Shown here: positions 53,731 through 64,000 of the stretch, piece after piece
Numbering within the stretch: the stretch's first letter is position 1
How the letters are laid out: each line of letters starts with the position of its first letter
Assembly (NCBI RefSeq): GCF_000090795.2
Contig: NW_003546320.1
Span: 175,149-239,148, forward strand
DNA length: 64,000 nt
Reading direction: 5' to 3'
From: Amphimedon queenslandica
Taxonomy: Eukaryota; Porifera; Demospongiae; Haplosclerida; Niphatidae
Position numbers and translations under genes: made by a program
Notes under the pieces: model-generated
What the model was told of the DNA's origin: nothing
Database searches by the model: none
Seen by the model: only the letters and a program-made list of their open reading frames with translations

Positions 53731-56700
53731 TATATTTCAGAAGGCTCAGTCCAACGTATTAACTGTGTTTGGCCAGTTTTCGTAACTTATAGCTAATTTG
53801 TAGTTTAATAACTAATTTTAATAACTTTTGGTCTGCCCATCCGCCCACTTGCCATACTATTTAAACCCCTGCTTCAGCTATCTTCCTTGGCCGTTTTCTT
53901 AGCTCTGCTGTGCTATAGTAGTCAAGCCAAGCTTGAGTTTATCAATGGACAAGATCCTTAAATAGTTGGACACTATTTCAGGAAAGGTGGACACCCTCAC
54001 AGAGGACATGACCATCCTAAAGCGGAAAGACGAACAGAAAGAGAAAGATGGTAAGACTGTTCCAGACGAGACTGAGGACAATTAGCACTGCTCTAGATCT
54101 AGGAGCCGCGCTAGGAGCAGAAGCCCCCTTGGTCCCAGAAGACACTCTGGTGGCCTAGAAGGAGATAAGAGATCAACCTCTCATCAAAGGACTTTGGAGA
54201 GGTCTTGGGGGGATAGAGACCAGGTGGAGCCCACAGATCTCTCTTTACCTTTCTCAGATGAGGAAAATGGGGTTGAATTGATTGAAGTCTTGGAAGGGAC
54301 TCAGATTCTTTGAAGACAGTATGCATACAGAATGAACTACAGAGGAAGACACATAGCATTTACAAGTTCTCCAAGGTACCAGCTACTAGAACCCCAAAGG
54401 TGGACCAGGTCATAAAGTCTGTGGCTTCACAATCTGCCAAATCGACTGACAGAAAGCTGGTCCGATTGTAAACTTTCGTTTTAGACTCCATGGCTCCCCT
54501 GTCCGCTTTGATGGAGATGATATCCCACGAGGCAGACAGGGTGTCTACTGAGGATATAAAGATTGCCACATCTACAGCTACTGAGCTAAGTTGTGACATG
54601 TCAGCACAGATATCCCGCCTCAGAAGAAAAAAACTGATGCAATCCATTAATAAGAACCTGCTCCCCTTGGTTAAAGAGGATGGAGACTTCCTTGAAGCTC
54701 ATCCCAACCTTTTTGGTGCTGACTTCTCAAAGCATGCCAAAGACCACTTGGATCAAGTGAAAACGCTCAAAGCAGTGTCACTCCCAACTAAACATATCCT
54801 CCAGATACAGATCTCTGGCAACAAGACAGGTCATGTTTTTCGGGAGAGGCCAGGCCAGAGGAAGGAGGGGAGGCCCCACATTCTCACAATAGAGTCTTTC
54901 AGGCAAAAACCTCCCAGTCATTAGTCCAGAAACTCTTTCAAAAACAACACACGTTTGTTCAATAAAAGTATTTCAAAATACTCAGTCAATACAAAATGCG
55001 AGGGGCATCATACCCTAGCAAAAAGCAACTAAGTCCAGCCACACAGCTGGCACACTTTTATAGTGAATTGGCAAAGGACCGGTAGGTCCCAAATACAGTA
55101 TCGGGGTATGAGATAGAATTCATTTCAGAACCAAGCCAGTACCAAAGACTCTTCCCAACCCAATTTAATCAGGACCAGCAAAGCTGGTGTCTCTGGAGAT
55201 TACAGAAATGATCTTAAAAGAGGCAGTATCAGAGATACAAATCCCACAAACGGTGAGTTTTTCTCCCCCCTCTTTCTAGTGCTAAAGAAAGATGGCCGCC
55301 AGAGGCCTGTCATAAATCTAAAAAACCTCAATTTATTCATAAATGCCCCACACTTCATGATGGAGGGAATCCACACCCTCAAAGCCTACTCAGGAAAGGA
55401 GATTGGCTTGTAAAGATGGACTTGAAGGATGCTTATTTTTCATTTCCCATAAAATAACAACACAGGAAGTTCTGTGTTACCAATTCAAAAACAAAGTATA
55501 CCAATTCAACTGCCTCCCATTCGGCCTGGCCTTAGCCCCATGTGTTTTTACCAAGACCCTAAGGCCAATAGCAGTTCTTGGATGGGAGCTGGGGATATGG
55601 TTGGTGGTATACATAGACGACATTCTCCTAATGGCAGAGAAGGCCAGCGACCATGTGTCAGGCCTGATATGCCTTTTCCAATGTCTAGGGTTTACGATAA
55701 ACTCAGAGAAGACAATACTACAACCATCCCAGTGCCTAGAAGTCCTAGGTTTTATGGTATATACAATCAAGATGGAGCTGAGTCTCCCAACTCAAAAAAT
55801 GAAAAGACTTGGGTGGAGTCTTGACAACTATTGGGGGTTGAGCATTGTAACATGCTGTGCCCTCTCAAGGGTAATTGGCAAAATGAATACCACAAACCAA
55901 GTAATTCCACCAGCTCCTCTTTTCTACAGGAGCCTACAAATGAACCTGGCATCAGGCCTCAGGAAGGGGAACCGGGACTACGAGACAACCTTGCACTGTC
56001 TCCTGACAGCAAGGAGGAACTAATCTGGTTGGACACACAGATGATAAATTGGAATTGCAAAATGCTACTGACAATGGAGCCAGACCTAATCTTTGAATCA
56101 GATGCCTCGACCCAGTGCTTGGGTGCCTCTCATTGGGGCTTCAGCACAGGGGGACCCTGGTCGCCCCAGGAGAGGGAGTGCCATATAAACTGTCTGGAAC
56201 TGCTAGCCGCGACTCTAGTTCTAATGACGTTTGCCAGAAACAAGACAGGAATGTCAGTATTAATAAAGATAGAAAACACGACATTAGTTGCCTATATCAA
56301 AAATCAGGGAGGGATAGTATCCGAAGAGTTGATATCCCTGACCCGGAACCTATGGATGTGGTGTCTGGAAAGGAAGATCCACATCCAGGCTCAGACCTAC
56401 CTGGTGTATTGAACCAGGTGGCAGACAGGGAATCGAGGTCCATGAGGGACAAATCAGATTGGAGTCTAGATTACTGAACATTTAAAAAAATCAACAGGGT
56501 CTTTGGGCCACTGGAAGTGGACCTAATTGCATCCAAACTAACCAATCCGTGCCAACGTTACTTCAGTTGGCAGCCAGATCCATTTGCAGAGGCAACCGAT
56601 GCATTCCTTCAGGACTGGACAATAATGAAAGGCTTTGCCAATCCACCTGGAACCTTAATTTCCTGAGTATTAACGAAAACAGAAGCACGCGGGCAGATGT

Positions 56701-58161
56701 AATTCTTGTAGCCCCTGTCTGGAAGACACAGCTGTAGTATCCCCTCCTATTGTCATTAATAGTAGATTGGCCACGCCTACTACCCACTAAGAAACCTAAT
56801 ATAGAGTCAATACCCATAATGCCCCAATTAGCCATTTGGAGCATCTTAGGGAAGGCCTTAGGCAATCAAGGCCTTTTAGGACAAGCTACTGATCTCATCA
56901 TTAACTCTTGGAGATCAAAGACTAGTAAATCTATGACTCATTATTCAGACGATGGAATCGCTGGTGTTCTGAACAGGGTTCAGATCCCTTTTCAGGACCT
57001 GTGAGTGAGGTTGCAAATTTTCTAGCGTCTTTCTACCAAGAGGGATACCAGGATAATGTAGTCAATGCTTACAGGTCAGCCATATTATCTGTAAATGAGA
57101 GAGCGGATGGAGTAGTCATCGCCTAATTATCACTAGGCTGATAAAAGGGATTTCATTGTTAGAGCCCCTTCCCCAGGTATTCTAATACTTGGGATGTACA
57201 ATGGGTACTCAATTTCCTTCAATCCCAATGGAAGTCGGAAACACTATCACTCAAAATGCTGCCACTGAAAAGTGGGTTTCTCTTAGCAACCAGACCATCC
57301 CAGTCTGCAGACTTATCTCTACTAGACAACTCAAGAATAAGGCCAGATGGAAACGGGGTTTAATTCTTACCATCTGCATTAGCAGAACAGTCAAGGCAGG
57401 GTAAGCCAATGCTTCTTCGCATTCCCCCAAAACCCTATACTGTGCCCGGTGGACACCATCTCAGTACACATAGACAAAACTAATCAGGTACGGGGAATAA
57501 AACCAAATTATTTCTGACTTCCATGAAACCTCACAATGCAGTAACTTCTAGCACAATCGCTAGATGACTGAGAACAGTCTTGGAACAGGCTGGGATAAAT
57601 ATTGAAATTTATGGGGCTCACTCCATCAGACTCAGCAGCAGCTAGAGGCGGAGTTACACTAGAGAACATTTTGAAAGCAGCAAACTGGAGCTCGGAGTCA
57701 CTTTTCCAGAAATTCTACCATAAAGAATTAGATCAAGCAGCCTATGGAAGGGCTGTAATCAATCAGAATAACTTGGGAGAAGCTACAAACAACACAGTTG
57801 ATATGTGAGACTGAGCCATCTGAAATATAATTGTGAGAATGGCTAAGGCCACAAAGTTGCTGCAAGCTATTCAAAATTATACGAAAATGAAGTCGGTCAT
57901 ATCAACTGGCCACACCCACCCTTCCAACGGAAGAGGAGGAGCTAATCAAGGGCCAAGAAAGATGGCTGAAGCAGGGGTTTATATAGTAAGGCAAGTGGGC
58001 AGATGGGGTGACAAAAGTTATTAAAATTAGTTATTTAACTACAAATTAGAGCTATAAGTTAAGAAAACTGGCCAAACACACTTGATATGATCGACTTCAT
58101 CTTGTTCATATAATTTAGAATAGCTTGCAGCCACTTCGTGGCCTTAGCCATTCTGACAATT
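53731..58161 (+). mobile_element. DIRS-type retroelement fossil 2
   Basis: A tyrosine-recombinase retroelement (DIRS order), nearly full length, broken. Inverted terminal repeats: 53,745-53,890 pairs with 57,955-58,090 (TTTGGCCAGTTTT, AATAACTTTTG, CCCCTGCTTCAGC). A second inverted pair, 57,835-57,905 with 58,080-58,155, gives the split terminal layout of the group. Parts in order: gag-like (about 53,930-54,930), reverse transcriptase (about 55,200-55,900, YIDDILLMA), RNase H (about 56,030-56,480) and tyrosine recombinase (about 56,750-57,810). About ten breaks. It lies within a short intron of gene 2, and DIRS elements make no target duplication. Related to fossil 1 at 7.3-9.5 kb. Confidence 0.85.
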
Positions 58162-58189
58162 AGATGAGTACATTAAAAGAAGTATGTAC

Positions 58190-58320
58190 TTGATGTGTCG
58201 GACATATTCACCAGTAAATACGGTGAGGTGGGTCAAAAGGGTTAATTATGTAACGAGATATAGTCGATTTCATTTGAGAAGAAACCACCACCACTCCTTT
58301 TAACTTTTTTGTCACTAATG
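58190..58320 (-). pseudogene. Gene 2, exon E
   Basis: MKSTISRYIINPFDPPHRIY, W, stop, then ICPTHQ and donor CAA|GTACAT at 58,189. The TGA at 58,221 interrupts a conserved block. Start of the exon not certain. Confidence 0.55.
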
Positions 58321-58881
58321 CTAGCAAATTGAAATTTGGTACAGCTGCATAACAGATTCTTCTGAAAATCCTTACCAATTCTTGAGTTTCTAGGTACTCT
58401 GGAAGGTTCTCAACGGGTTCTTATTCTTGAGATGAAAGGAGAAATAATGTTTTTTATTTTAAAAATAAAACAAAACATATTAAGCTCACTAGACCTACTA
58501 ATATTCATCTAGGAGCTTTGTCTTGAGGATAATTCTTGCTATATCACTCTACAGCCTCCTCAATCTTAGTTGTTCTTCATTACTAGTACACTTGTTGATT
58601 CACCCGTATTCTGAGCTCTATACCAGCTAAAAACAGGAACCAAAAACAAGAAAAGGATAGATGGAGGTAGCTGCGACCACTGTAGAGGTACAATAGATAG
58701 TAAAGTAAGTTTGGGCGGGGCTACACGTGACGTTTTAATGATGAAATTTTTGATTTACTTCCGTTTCTTCTCAACTGAAACTGACTACACTTCAAATGGA
58801 TCTTGGTTATTTGTAGTAAAACATAACTTAATAAGTATGAACAAGAGTACATCATATGTACTATTTTTATGAATTTGTTAC
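58321..58881. other. Probable intron of gene 2
   Basis: No motif. Lies between the donor of exon D and exon E. Confidence 0.35.
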
Positions 58882-59073
58882 CTTTTGATATTGGATAACT
58901 TCCAAATAGCCCTTGATCATTGTGAGATTGCTCGAAGCTCCGTCACAAACAATGATAAAGGTTTTTTTGAGAAATGCAAATGAAATAGTTTCAGTGTTTC
59001 TCACATGTATAGAAAAATTTACTGGTCATTGACCCACTTGATGTGTAGTATGGGCCCACTATATCATACTTTC
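58882..59073 (-). pseudogene. Gene 2, exon D
   Basis: Acceptor ATAATAG, then KYDIVGPYYTSSGSMTSKFF, a one-base shift near 59,005, TETISFAFLKKTFIIVCDGA and SSNLTMIKGYLEVIQYQK, donor AAG|GTAACA. Carries the second catalytic Asp (CDGAS). Confidence 0.65.
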
Positions 59074-59092
59074 CTATTATACCACTTATAAA

Positions 59093-59340
59093 AGAACATA
59101 AAAAATTAAAAAAAACAAAGTTAAGTAGGATTCCGAATGACGAACGAAAATACGGAATGAAAATCCTACTCATGACACAAATTCTACTCTACATTGTACT
59201 TTTAATGTTATTATGTCACAATTACGGATCACCTTGCAATATAGAGTAGAATTTGCATCACGTGTAGGATTTTCATTTTGTATTTTTGTTGGTCATTCTG
59301 AATCCTATTTAACCTTGTTCTTTTAAATTTTTTATGTTCT
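59093..59340. repeat. Hairpin MITE, about 105-bp arms
   Basis: AGAACATAAAAAATTAAAA and GTAGGATTCCGAATGACGAA on the left pair with TTGGTCATTCTGAATCCTAT and TTTTAAATTTTTTATGTTCT on the right. The centre includes AAATTCTACTCTA with its mirror TAGAGTAGAATTT. Inside the large intron of gene 2. Confidence 0.8.
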
Positions 59341-59707
59341 TGTTTGTGCTGATTTTTTATTTATAATATTTTTTTAGTTGCCATTGTGATACTTGTTGAT
59401 TTTACACAAACAATACTTTTCTTTATTATTATTATTATCATTGTTATGACTTTTCATCATTTATGAGAGACATCATTGAAAAGACATGCTGAAGAAATAT
59501 CAACTATCCTGATGACAAGTGAAATTAATTCTAGTCGTGACACAAGTCCTTGTTCAAGAAGCTGTGAGCTGACAGTGCCCATCTTTCTGCAATGTTGCAG
59601 CTGTTCCTGTTCTTCCATGCTGTTGTCATTCATATAATCATGGCATATCATAACATAAACTATAGTTTGTTTTTTTAATAAAATAAAATTGCACACTTGA
59701 TAAAACA
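59341..59707. other. Intron of gene 2, no feature seen
   Basis: AT-rich. One 85-codon minus frame (59,457-59,714) without motif. Confidence 0.35.
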
Positions 59708-60033
59708 GTAACATGTAAGATTAATACCTTCTCTTAGCTGGAAACCTCCACTAAAGTAGTGCAGTTGATTCCAAGCATAGCTAGGTAAAAAACGTGCTTC
59801 TTCCAGAGCTGCAGATCTGAGCATGCACGACCACACCCAAATTTTAGAGCGCATGCTTGATGCTTCTATAGTAACATGTAAGATTAATACCTTCTCTTAG
59901 CTGGAAACCTCCACTAAAGTACTGGAGTTGATTCCAAGCATAGCTAGGTAAAAAACTTGCTTCTTCCAGAGCTGCAGATCTGAGCATGTGCGACCACACC
60001 CAAATTTTAGAGCGCATGCTTGATGCTTCTATA
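59708..60033 (+). repeat. Tandem duplication, 163-bp unit, two copies
   Basis: GTAACATGTAAGATTAATAC to GATGCTTCTATA is repeated head to tail with only a few differences, including CGTGC against CTTGC and GCAC against GTGC. High identity means a recent event. Confidence 0.9.
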
Positions 60034-60487
60034 ATTAAGAAAATGGTGGCATGCAGCTAAGATGGTACAATCCAGCAGTCACAGTATCACTTTTTCCTTA
60101 CTTGAAGAATGATCTGATGGGAGATGGACCTGCGCATAGACTGTTGGAGCAGATTGGTGTAAGAATTATCCTTGTAGCATCAAGTGATACTGAGATACAC
60201 ACAGACAACTGAGTTGACAGGACTTCTTGATGATGATGAAGATGAAAAAGGTGGCTGAACAAAACGGCCAGTTTGCCGATTTTTGACTTTCCTCTTAGAC
60301 AAAGTCTAGAGCCACACTAGTGGTACCAATGGAGTCCTCTGGTCAAGATAAGGTCCTCTAAGAAGTCTGGTAAGCATAGGAGCTCATTTTCCTGGTATAG
60401 CAAGGCTGCAAAAGTAGTGATAGCTATTTTGTTTGGGGGTGAATCCTACCTAGTAACGCTACCGCAATACTAATGCAATTCAACTAC
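60034..60487. other. Intron of gene 2, no feature seen
   Basis: No coding motif or terminal repeat recognised. Confidence 0.35.
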
Positions 60488-60894
60488 CCTGTGAGATCTC
60501 CATAAAAATTGAAGAATGTGTGTTTTTTGTTGGAAAGAATCCTTTGAACGCAGCTCTTGGTAAATATCTGCAAGGGATGATTGTTGCTGATGTGTCATAC
60601 ACAGTCCCAGTACTGACTGGCTACGAGAATTCCGCATCAACCTGTTGATGACCTTTACTTCATCAAATATTAGTGCTCCTACATTCTTTGACCCCATCTT
60701 TCCTTCCGCCTTTGCTGCGACACAATATTGATGATACTGTGATACCTGCTCTGATCTACAGTCAGAGCTTGCACCAGCCTGGTGCAGAAAAGCCTCAGTG
60801 TATGATTGTAGAGTTGATTTAGACGGCAGTTTCAAAATGTTAAACAATTTTGGAGCGTCATAGGCAGCTGGACTTCGAGAAAAAACAGCTGAGG
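60488..60894 (-). pseudogene. Gene 2, exon C
   Basis: Acceptor TTCTTTAG, then ASAVFSRSPAAYDAPKLFNI, LKLPSKSTLQSYTEAFLHQA, VGALIFDEVKVINRLMRNSR, MTHQQQSSLADIYQEL and THILQFLWR near the donor at 60,487. Carries the first catalytic Asp. The last codons look altered by a small deletion. Confidence 0.75.
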
Positions 60895-60938
60895 CTAAAG
60901 AAATCTAATAATAAAAAATATGATGCACATGTATTTAC

Positions 60939-60986
60939 CCATTTGTATTGTTATGACACTCCACCAATTGCTTGTTTTCCCTGCAC
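60939..60986 (-). pseudogene. Gene 2, exon B
   Basis: A 48-base exon: acceptor CTAACAG, codons SAGKTSNWWSVITIQM with split codons at both sides, donor ATGG|GTAAAT. The phases agree with exons A and C. Confidence 0.7.
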
Positions 60987-61030
60987 CTGTTAGCAATGAC
61001 GAAACTAATAATATAAGAAATGTAACTTAC

Positions 61031-61871
61031 TGTTAGTACTCTGGTCTTTCTAATAATGAAACATGGCAACTCGTCTGTCATTCTCTCATACATCCCTAAT
61101 CTTATCTCCAACACCATGACTATCTTCTTCCTCAAATAATTGGCTGAGTTCATCAAAACATTCCCTTTTGATTGATGTCATTACTTCACTCATCTCTTCC
61201 TCTTGTTTGTTGCTCAGTGGAACTTCATTACCTTCATACTCTGCATTAACATGCTTCAGAATCTCTTTTAATCTTAGCATCCATTTTCCTTTTGTCCTGA
61301 CTTCTTGGAGACATGTAAGTTAATGGGGCTTGAGATGATGCACTGCAGCCTGTAATTTTTTTTGCTGGACTTTCCTCTTGCATCTGGTGAGCTAAGTCTG
61401 ATTTCAATATACTACAATTACAGCAAGGCACAGCTTCCTTTTCTCTAACACCACTTGGTACAAACTTTCCCAATTGAAACCACATCAAACAAGAAGATGA
61501 ATTGATATGTTTTGTAGGATAATCACTCCTCGGAAGACTTATCAGGTCAAAATGAACAATTTGGCAATACTCATAAGTTGATAGCTCTATCCCGGAACAA
61601 AACTTGCACAGTGAAAAGAAAAAGGGTGAAAATTTCGTTATAAGAGACTGGATTTTATCCAGAGATAATGATGGAAAAGCTCCTCTTTCCACTCCTCTAA
61701 ACAGAATGCTGACAACATACTCATTTTGGTTAGTAATGTAAATTCTACACCTAGAACATAATCCTAGTGGAGGATGATCGTAGAGCCTATGATAAAAAAG
61801 TAAGAAGTTTTTTCCTTCGTATTGTGACACAGTGACAACAAATCCTTTGTCTTTCCTATTACTCTTCTTAT
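61031..61871 (-). pseudogene. Gene 2, N-terminal exon A
   Basis: KSNRKDKGFVVTVSQYEGKN, a Cys-rich part (PLGLCSRCRIYI, SLCKFCSGIEL, VPCCNCSI), an acidic helical part (NKQEEEMSEVMTSIKRECFD) and VGDKIRDV, with a shift near 61,265 and stops at 61,086 and 61,060, then KDQSTN and donor ACA|GTAAGT at 61,030. The upstream end is cut by the MITE at 61,872, so the true start lies beyond it. Confidence 0.6.
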
Positions 61872-62288
61872 TAGTGCTGGGCGATATATCAAAACTCACG
61901 ATATTTAATCGATATAATGTGGTATCGATACTTATCAATATCGGAAAAAATGGAAGAAAATATTGATAACGAGGCCACGCCCACAAAATGGTTACATAAC
62001 CTTAATAAATGGTTAATTAACTATAGGAGTAACATCTTGAAAATTACTAAAATGTATTTTCTTGGAAAGTAGATGAAGTAGCTGAAGTATATGAAGCCAA
62101 AGAAGGGTTTTATAATGCTTTTCAATAAATATTGTTCTCAGAAATAGCTTTATTTAGCCATTTTAGTAATATTAAAGTTAATGGGCGTGGCTTAATAACT
62201 TATCAATAAAAAATATCGATATCCTCATTTTTAGGCAATATCGTATCATATTGTATCGTTTCAAAATTTTCAATATCGCCCAGCACTA
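61872..62288. mobile_element. hAT-type MITE in the 5' end of gene 2
   Basis: TIR TAGTGCTGGGCGATAT at both ends, with the perfect 8-bp duplication CTTCTTAT (61,864-61,871 and 62,289-62,296). 417 bp, non-coding, with many CGATAT words inside. Confidence 0.95.
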
Positions 62289-62307
62289 CTTCTTATATTT
62301 CCCTCAT

Positions 62308-62488
62308 TTTTGTGTGCATGACCTCGCCCAAACACATAGCATCATCAAAATAATTATTAATAACATTATCAATATTCACTGTAGCTCTTGGTACAAATGC
62401 GCTAATACTGGGCCAACACAGAATTTAACTACTAGCATTTATGTGGACATGCAGTAAAGAGTATGGGCTGAAATATTATGTACTCTTG
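62308..62488 (-). repeat. Right terminal inverted repeat of the two-gene transposon
   Basis: Read inverted: CAAGAGTACATAATATTTCA, GCCCATACTCTTTACTGCAT, GTTGGCCCAGTATTAGCGCA, TGTTTGGGCGAGGTCATGCA. Same block order as 36,862-37,490, but it lacks about 16 bases (GGGAGAGTGTCC region) present in the left copy. Confidence 0.75.
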
Positions 62489-62633
62489 TTATTATCATGA
62501 CTATTATTAAAAATAATGAATAGAACCGATATTAATAATGCTAGTCCCGTGTTAAAAAACAGTCCAGGACAAAAGAGTCAAGTGACTCAGTAGCTACTGG
62601 AGCAAAGCAAACATTAGGTGGAAGAGGTGACTA

Positions 62634-63240
<607 letters not shown>

Positions 63241-63303
63241 CTACTGTATGTCTGTGTAGCTGCTAGATGTTAGAATCCGTGTTGCTCCTGCATTCTTTTA
63301 TTA

Positions 63304-64000
63304 CAGGGGTGGCTCATCCAAACAGAGAGTGGTATGGCCTTAAGTGAGGGAGGGGAAATAAAATGCGCACAAAGCGTGCAGTGATTTTGACCACGCCCAC
63401 TTTTTGGCCGCGTAATTTGTGTTTTTTTTTACATTTTGGTATAGTACAATTATAAATAGCATCTGCCTGTACACGTATTAAATTGACGGTTTATTAATTT
63501 TTTTAATGATTAAAACTGTCCAAACACTTGATATCTTCGTTCACTTTTACTCACAAAATCATTAGCTATATCTGTAAGAGAAAGGTTGTCTGTGAGGTCA
63601 TTATGTGCATGAAGTACAATTAAACTATTTAATTGCTCCTGAGTCATTGTTGATTTGAGATAGGTCTTAATACGGCGCATAGCACTGAACGATCTCTCAC
63701 TTGTGCTATTTGTAGCTGGCATAACAAGAATCAACTTCATTAAAACAATAACCTCTGATAGCAGTTCTTTTTCAAAAGTTGATAGATTTTGTAGGTAAGT
63801 TTTAACACCCGAGATATCTTTTATATCTGCAGGAGTGTTATTGCTGAGGATTTCTAGCTGTAAAGTTAAATTGGAGATGTTAAAATCTGATTCGTAAATT
63901 TTAGCTACTTCAAGCAGAGCATCATAATTTTCTTTATTTTATAGCTTTCATTAACAAAATTTCAAGGCAGCAATAAATTTTGTACCCAGGTTGATCAAAT
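63304..64000 (-). mobile_element. hAT transposon, 3' end, runs off the window
   Basis: The end CAGGGGTGGCTCATCCAAAC is of hAT type, preceded by TTTTATTA (candidate 8-bp duplication). The transposase gene reads minus from beyond 64,000. The other end is outside the window. Confidence 0.75.
63510..64000 (-). pseudogene. hAT transposase C-terminus (partial)
   Basis: Dimerisation domain: LILVMPATNSTSERSFSAMR, RIKTYLKSTMTQEQLNSLIV, LHAHNDLTDNLSLTDIANDF, stop at 63,510-63,512. The frame continues upstream as SDFNISNLTLQLEILSNNTP, ADIKDISGVKTYLQNLSTFE, KELLSEVIVLMK. One stop-rich patch near 63,940 suggests damage. Belongs to the ZMYM/TTF-like hAT subgroup by its SERSFS and MTQExLN motifs. A different lineage from the hAT at 31 kb. 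Confidence 0.8.

Larger units (their letters stand above)
52774..61871 (-). pseudogene. Gene 2: P-element/THAP9-like transposase, multi-exon, broken
   Basis: At least eight coding blocks on the minus strand, most with canonical splice sites, in family order. Key motifs: SKSTLQSYTEAF; LIFDEVKVINRLM (first acidic site); YDIVGPYYTSS; IIVCDGASSNLTMIKG (second); NPFDPPHRIYW and CPTHQ joined to LRNMINALHSS, matching the DPPHLIKxxRN-type block of P/THAP9; RDSW-like IHNSWTKLNVTPAKKM; and AVESLFSQYK near the C-terminus. It lacks an evident THAP zinc finger, which usual P transposases carry. A few stops (61,086; 61,060; 58,221) and shifts (61,265; 59,000; 53,260) make it non-functional. The family call rests on remembered motifs, so moderately sure. 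A DIRS fossil lies in one intron. Confidence 0.6.
36862..62488. mobile_element. Two-gene DNA transposon (P/THAP9-like), with nested insertions
   Basis: Inverted terminal sequences of about 180-200 bp bound two convergent genes: gene 1 (37,530 to 52,685, plus) and gene 2 (61,871 to 52,774, minus). Taking out the MITE at 36,879, gypsy element 2, the DIRS fossil and the hAT-type MITE at 61,872 leaves about 6.6 kb. Both genes start just inside a terminal repeat, so each repeat probably holds a promoter. Gene 2 has the DDE-type signature of P-element/THAP9 transposases. Each gene bears stops, so this copy is dead. No clear target duplication is visible, as the outer 15-20 bp are AT-rich. The single-element view is my inference from repeats, orientation and resumption of coding across insertions. 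Confidence 0.65.

Noticed and set aside
59457-59714. Minus ORF of 85 codons in the gene 2 intron
   Set aside because: Lies between exons C and D with no family motif. The flanking exons define this as intron.
52774-61871. Gene 2 as an ordinary host gene
   Set aside because: Transposase motifs, terminal repeats shared with gene 1, and stops in conserved blocks fit a dead transposon better, though domestication of other copies is possible.
36862-62488. Polinton or giant-virus-like identity for the two-gene element
   Set aside because: No DNA polymerase B, packaging ATPase, capsid or protease is seen, and the net size of about 6.6 kb is far too small.

Overview
This window looks like intergenic DNA from an early-branching animal. 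A demosponge close to Amphimedon is my best guess, from memory of its transposon families. The sequence is AT-rich, has canonical GT-AG introns, and contains no operons. I found no convincing single-copy host gene, tRNA or rRNA in 64 kb. Almost every recognisable open frame belongs to a mobile element, nearly all of them decayed, and many sit inside one another. One 10-base assembly gap lies at 50,561-50,570.

Layout. 0.5-12 kb holds small DNA-transposon wreckage: a MADF-domain remnant, hairpin MITEs, a Crypton-type tyrosine recombinase tail, a PIF/Harbinger transposase split by a MITE, a DIRS fossil on the minus strand, and a Tigger/pogo transposase split by a MITE. 12-14.1 kb is featureless. 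14.1-35 kb is dominated by an old K02A2.6/Mag-like gypsy fossil. Its 5' LTR was entered by a younger gypsy element (14,168-19,186). Its body is split by about 8 kb of other sequence that includes a pogo transposase, and its 3' half was entered by a hAT transposon (31,038-33,502, perfect 8-bp target duplication) and a MITE. 35-36.9 kb holds a dispersed repeat.

36.9-62.5 kb is the most interesting part. Similar inverted sequences at 36,862-37,490 and 62,308-62,488 bound two convergent genes whose 3' ends are about 90 bp apart near 52.7 kb. Gene 2 (minus strand, many small exons) encodes a P-element/THAP9-like transposase. Gene 1 (plus strand) encodes an unrecognised basic, zinc-motif protein. 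Once the later insertions are subtracted, this is a two-gene DNA transposon of about 6.5 kb. Gene 1 was interrupted by a second gypsy fossil (38,597-52,340, 5-bp duplication ATGTG). A 4.5-kb pogo transposon with TA duplication landed in that gypsy's 5' LTR, with a fold-back-like unit inside the pogo, and a CR1-like LINE (45,959-50,204, duplication ACAAC) landed in its integrase. A DIRS fossil (53,731-58,161) lies in a short intron of gene 2.

The right edge carries the C-terminus of a retroelement protein (62.6-63.2 kb) and the 3' end of another hAT transposon that runs out of the window.

The two gypsy elements at 14.2-19.2 kb and 38.6-52.3 kb both have integrase upstream of reverse transcriptase, the unusual order known from the Gmr1 group. 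Nesting gives relative ages: two-gene transposon before gypsy 2 before pogo before fold-back unit; K02A2.6-like gypsy before gypsy 1 and before the hAT.
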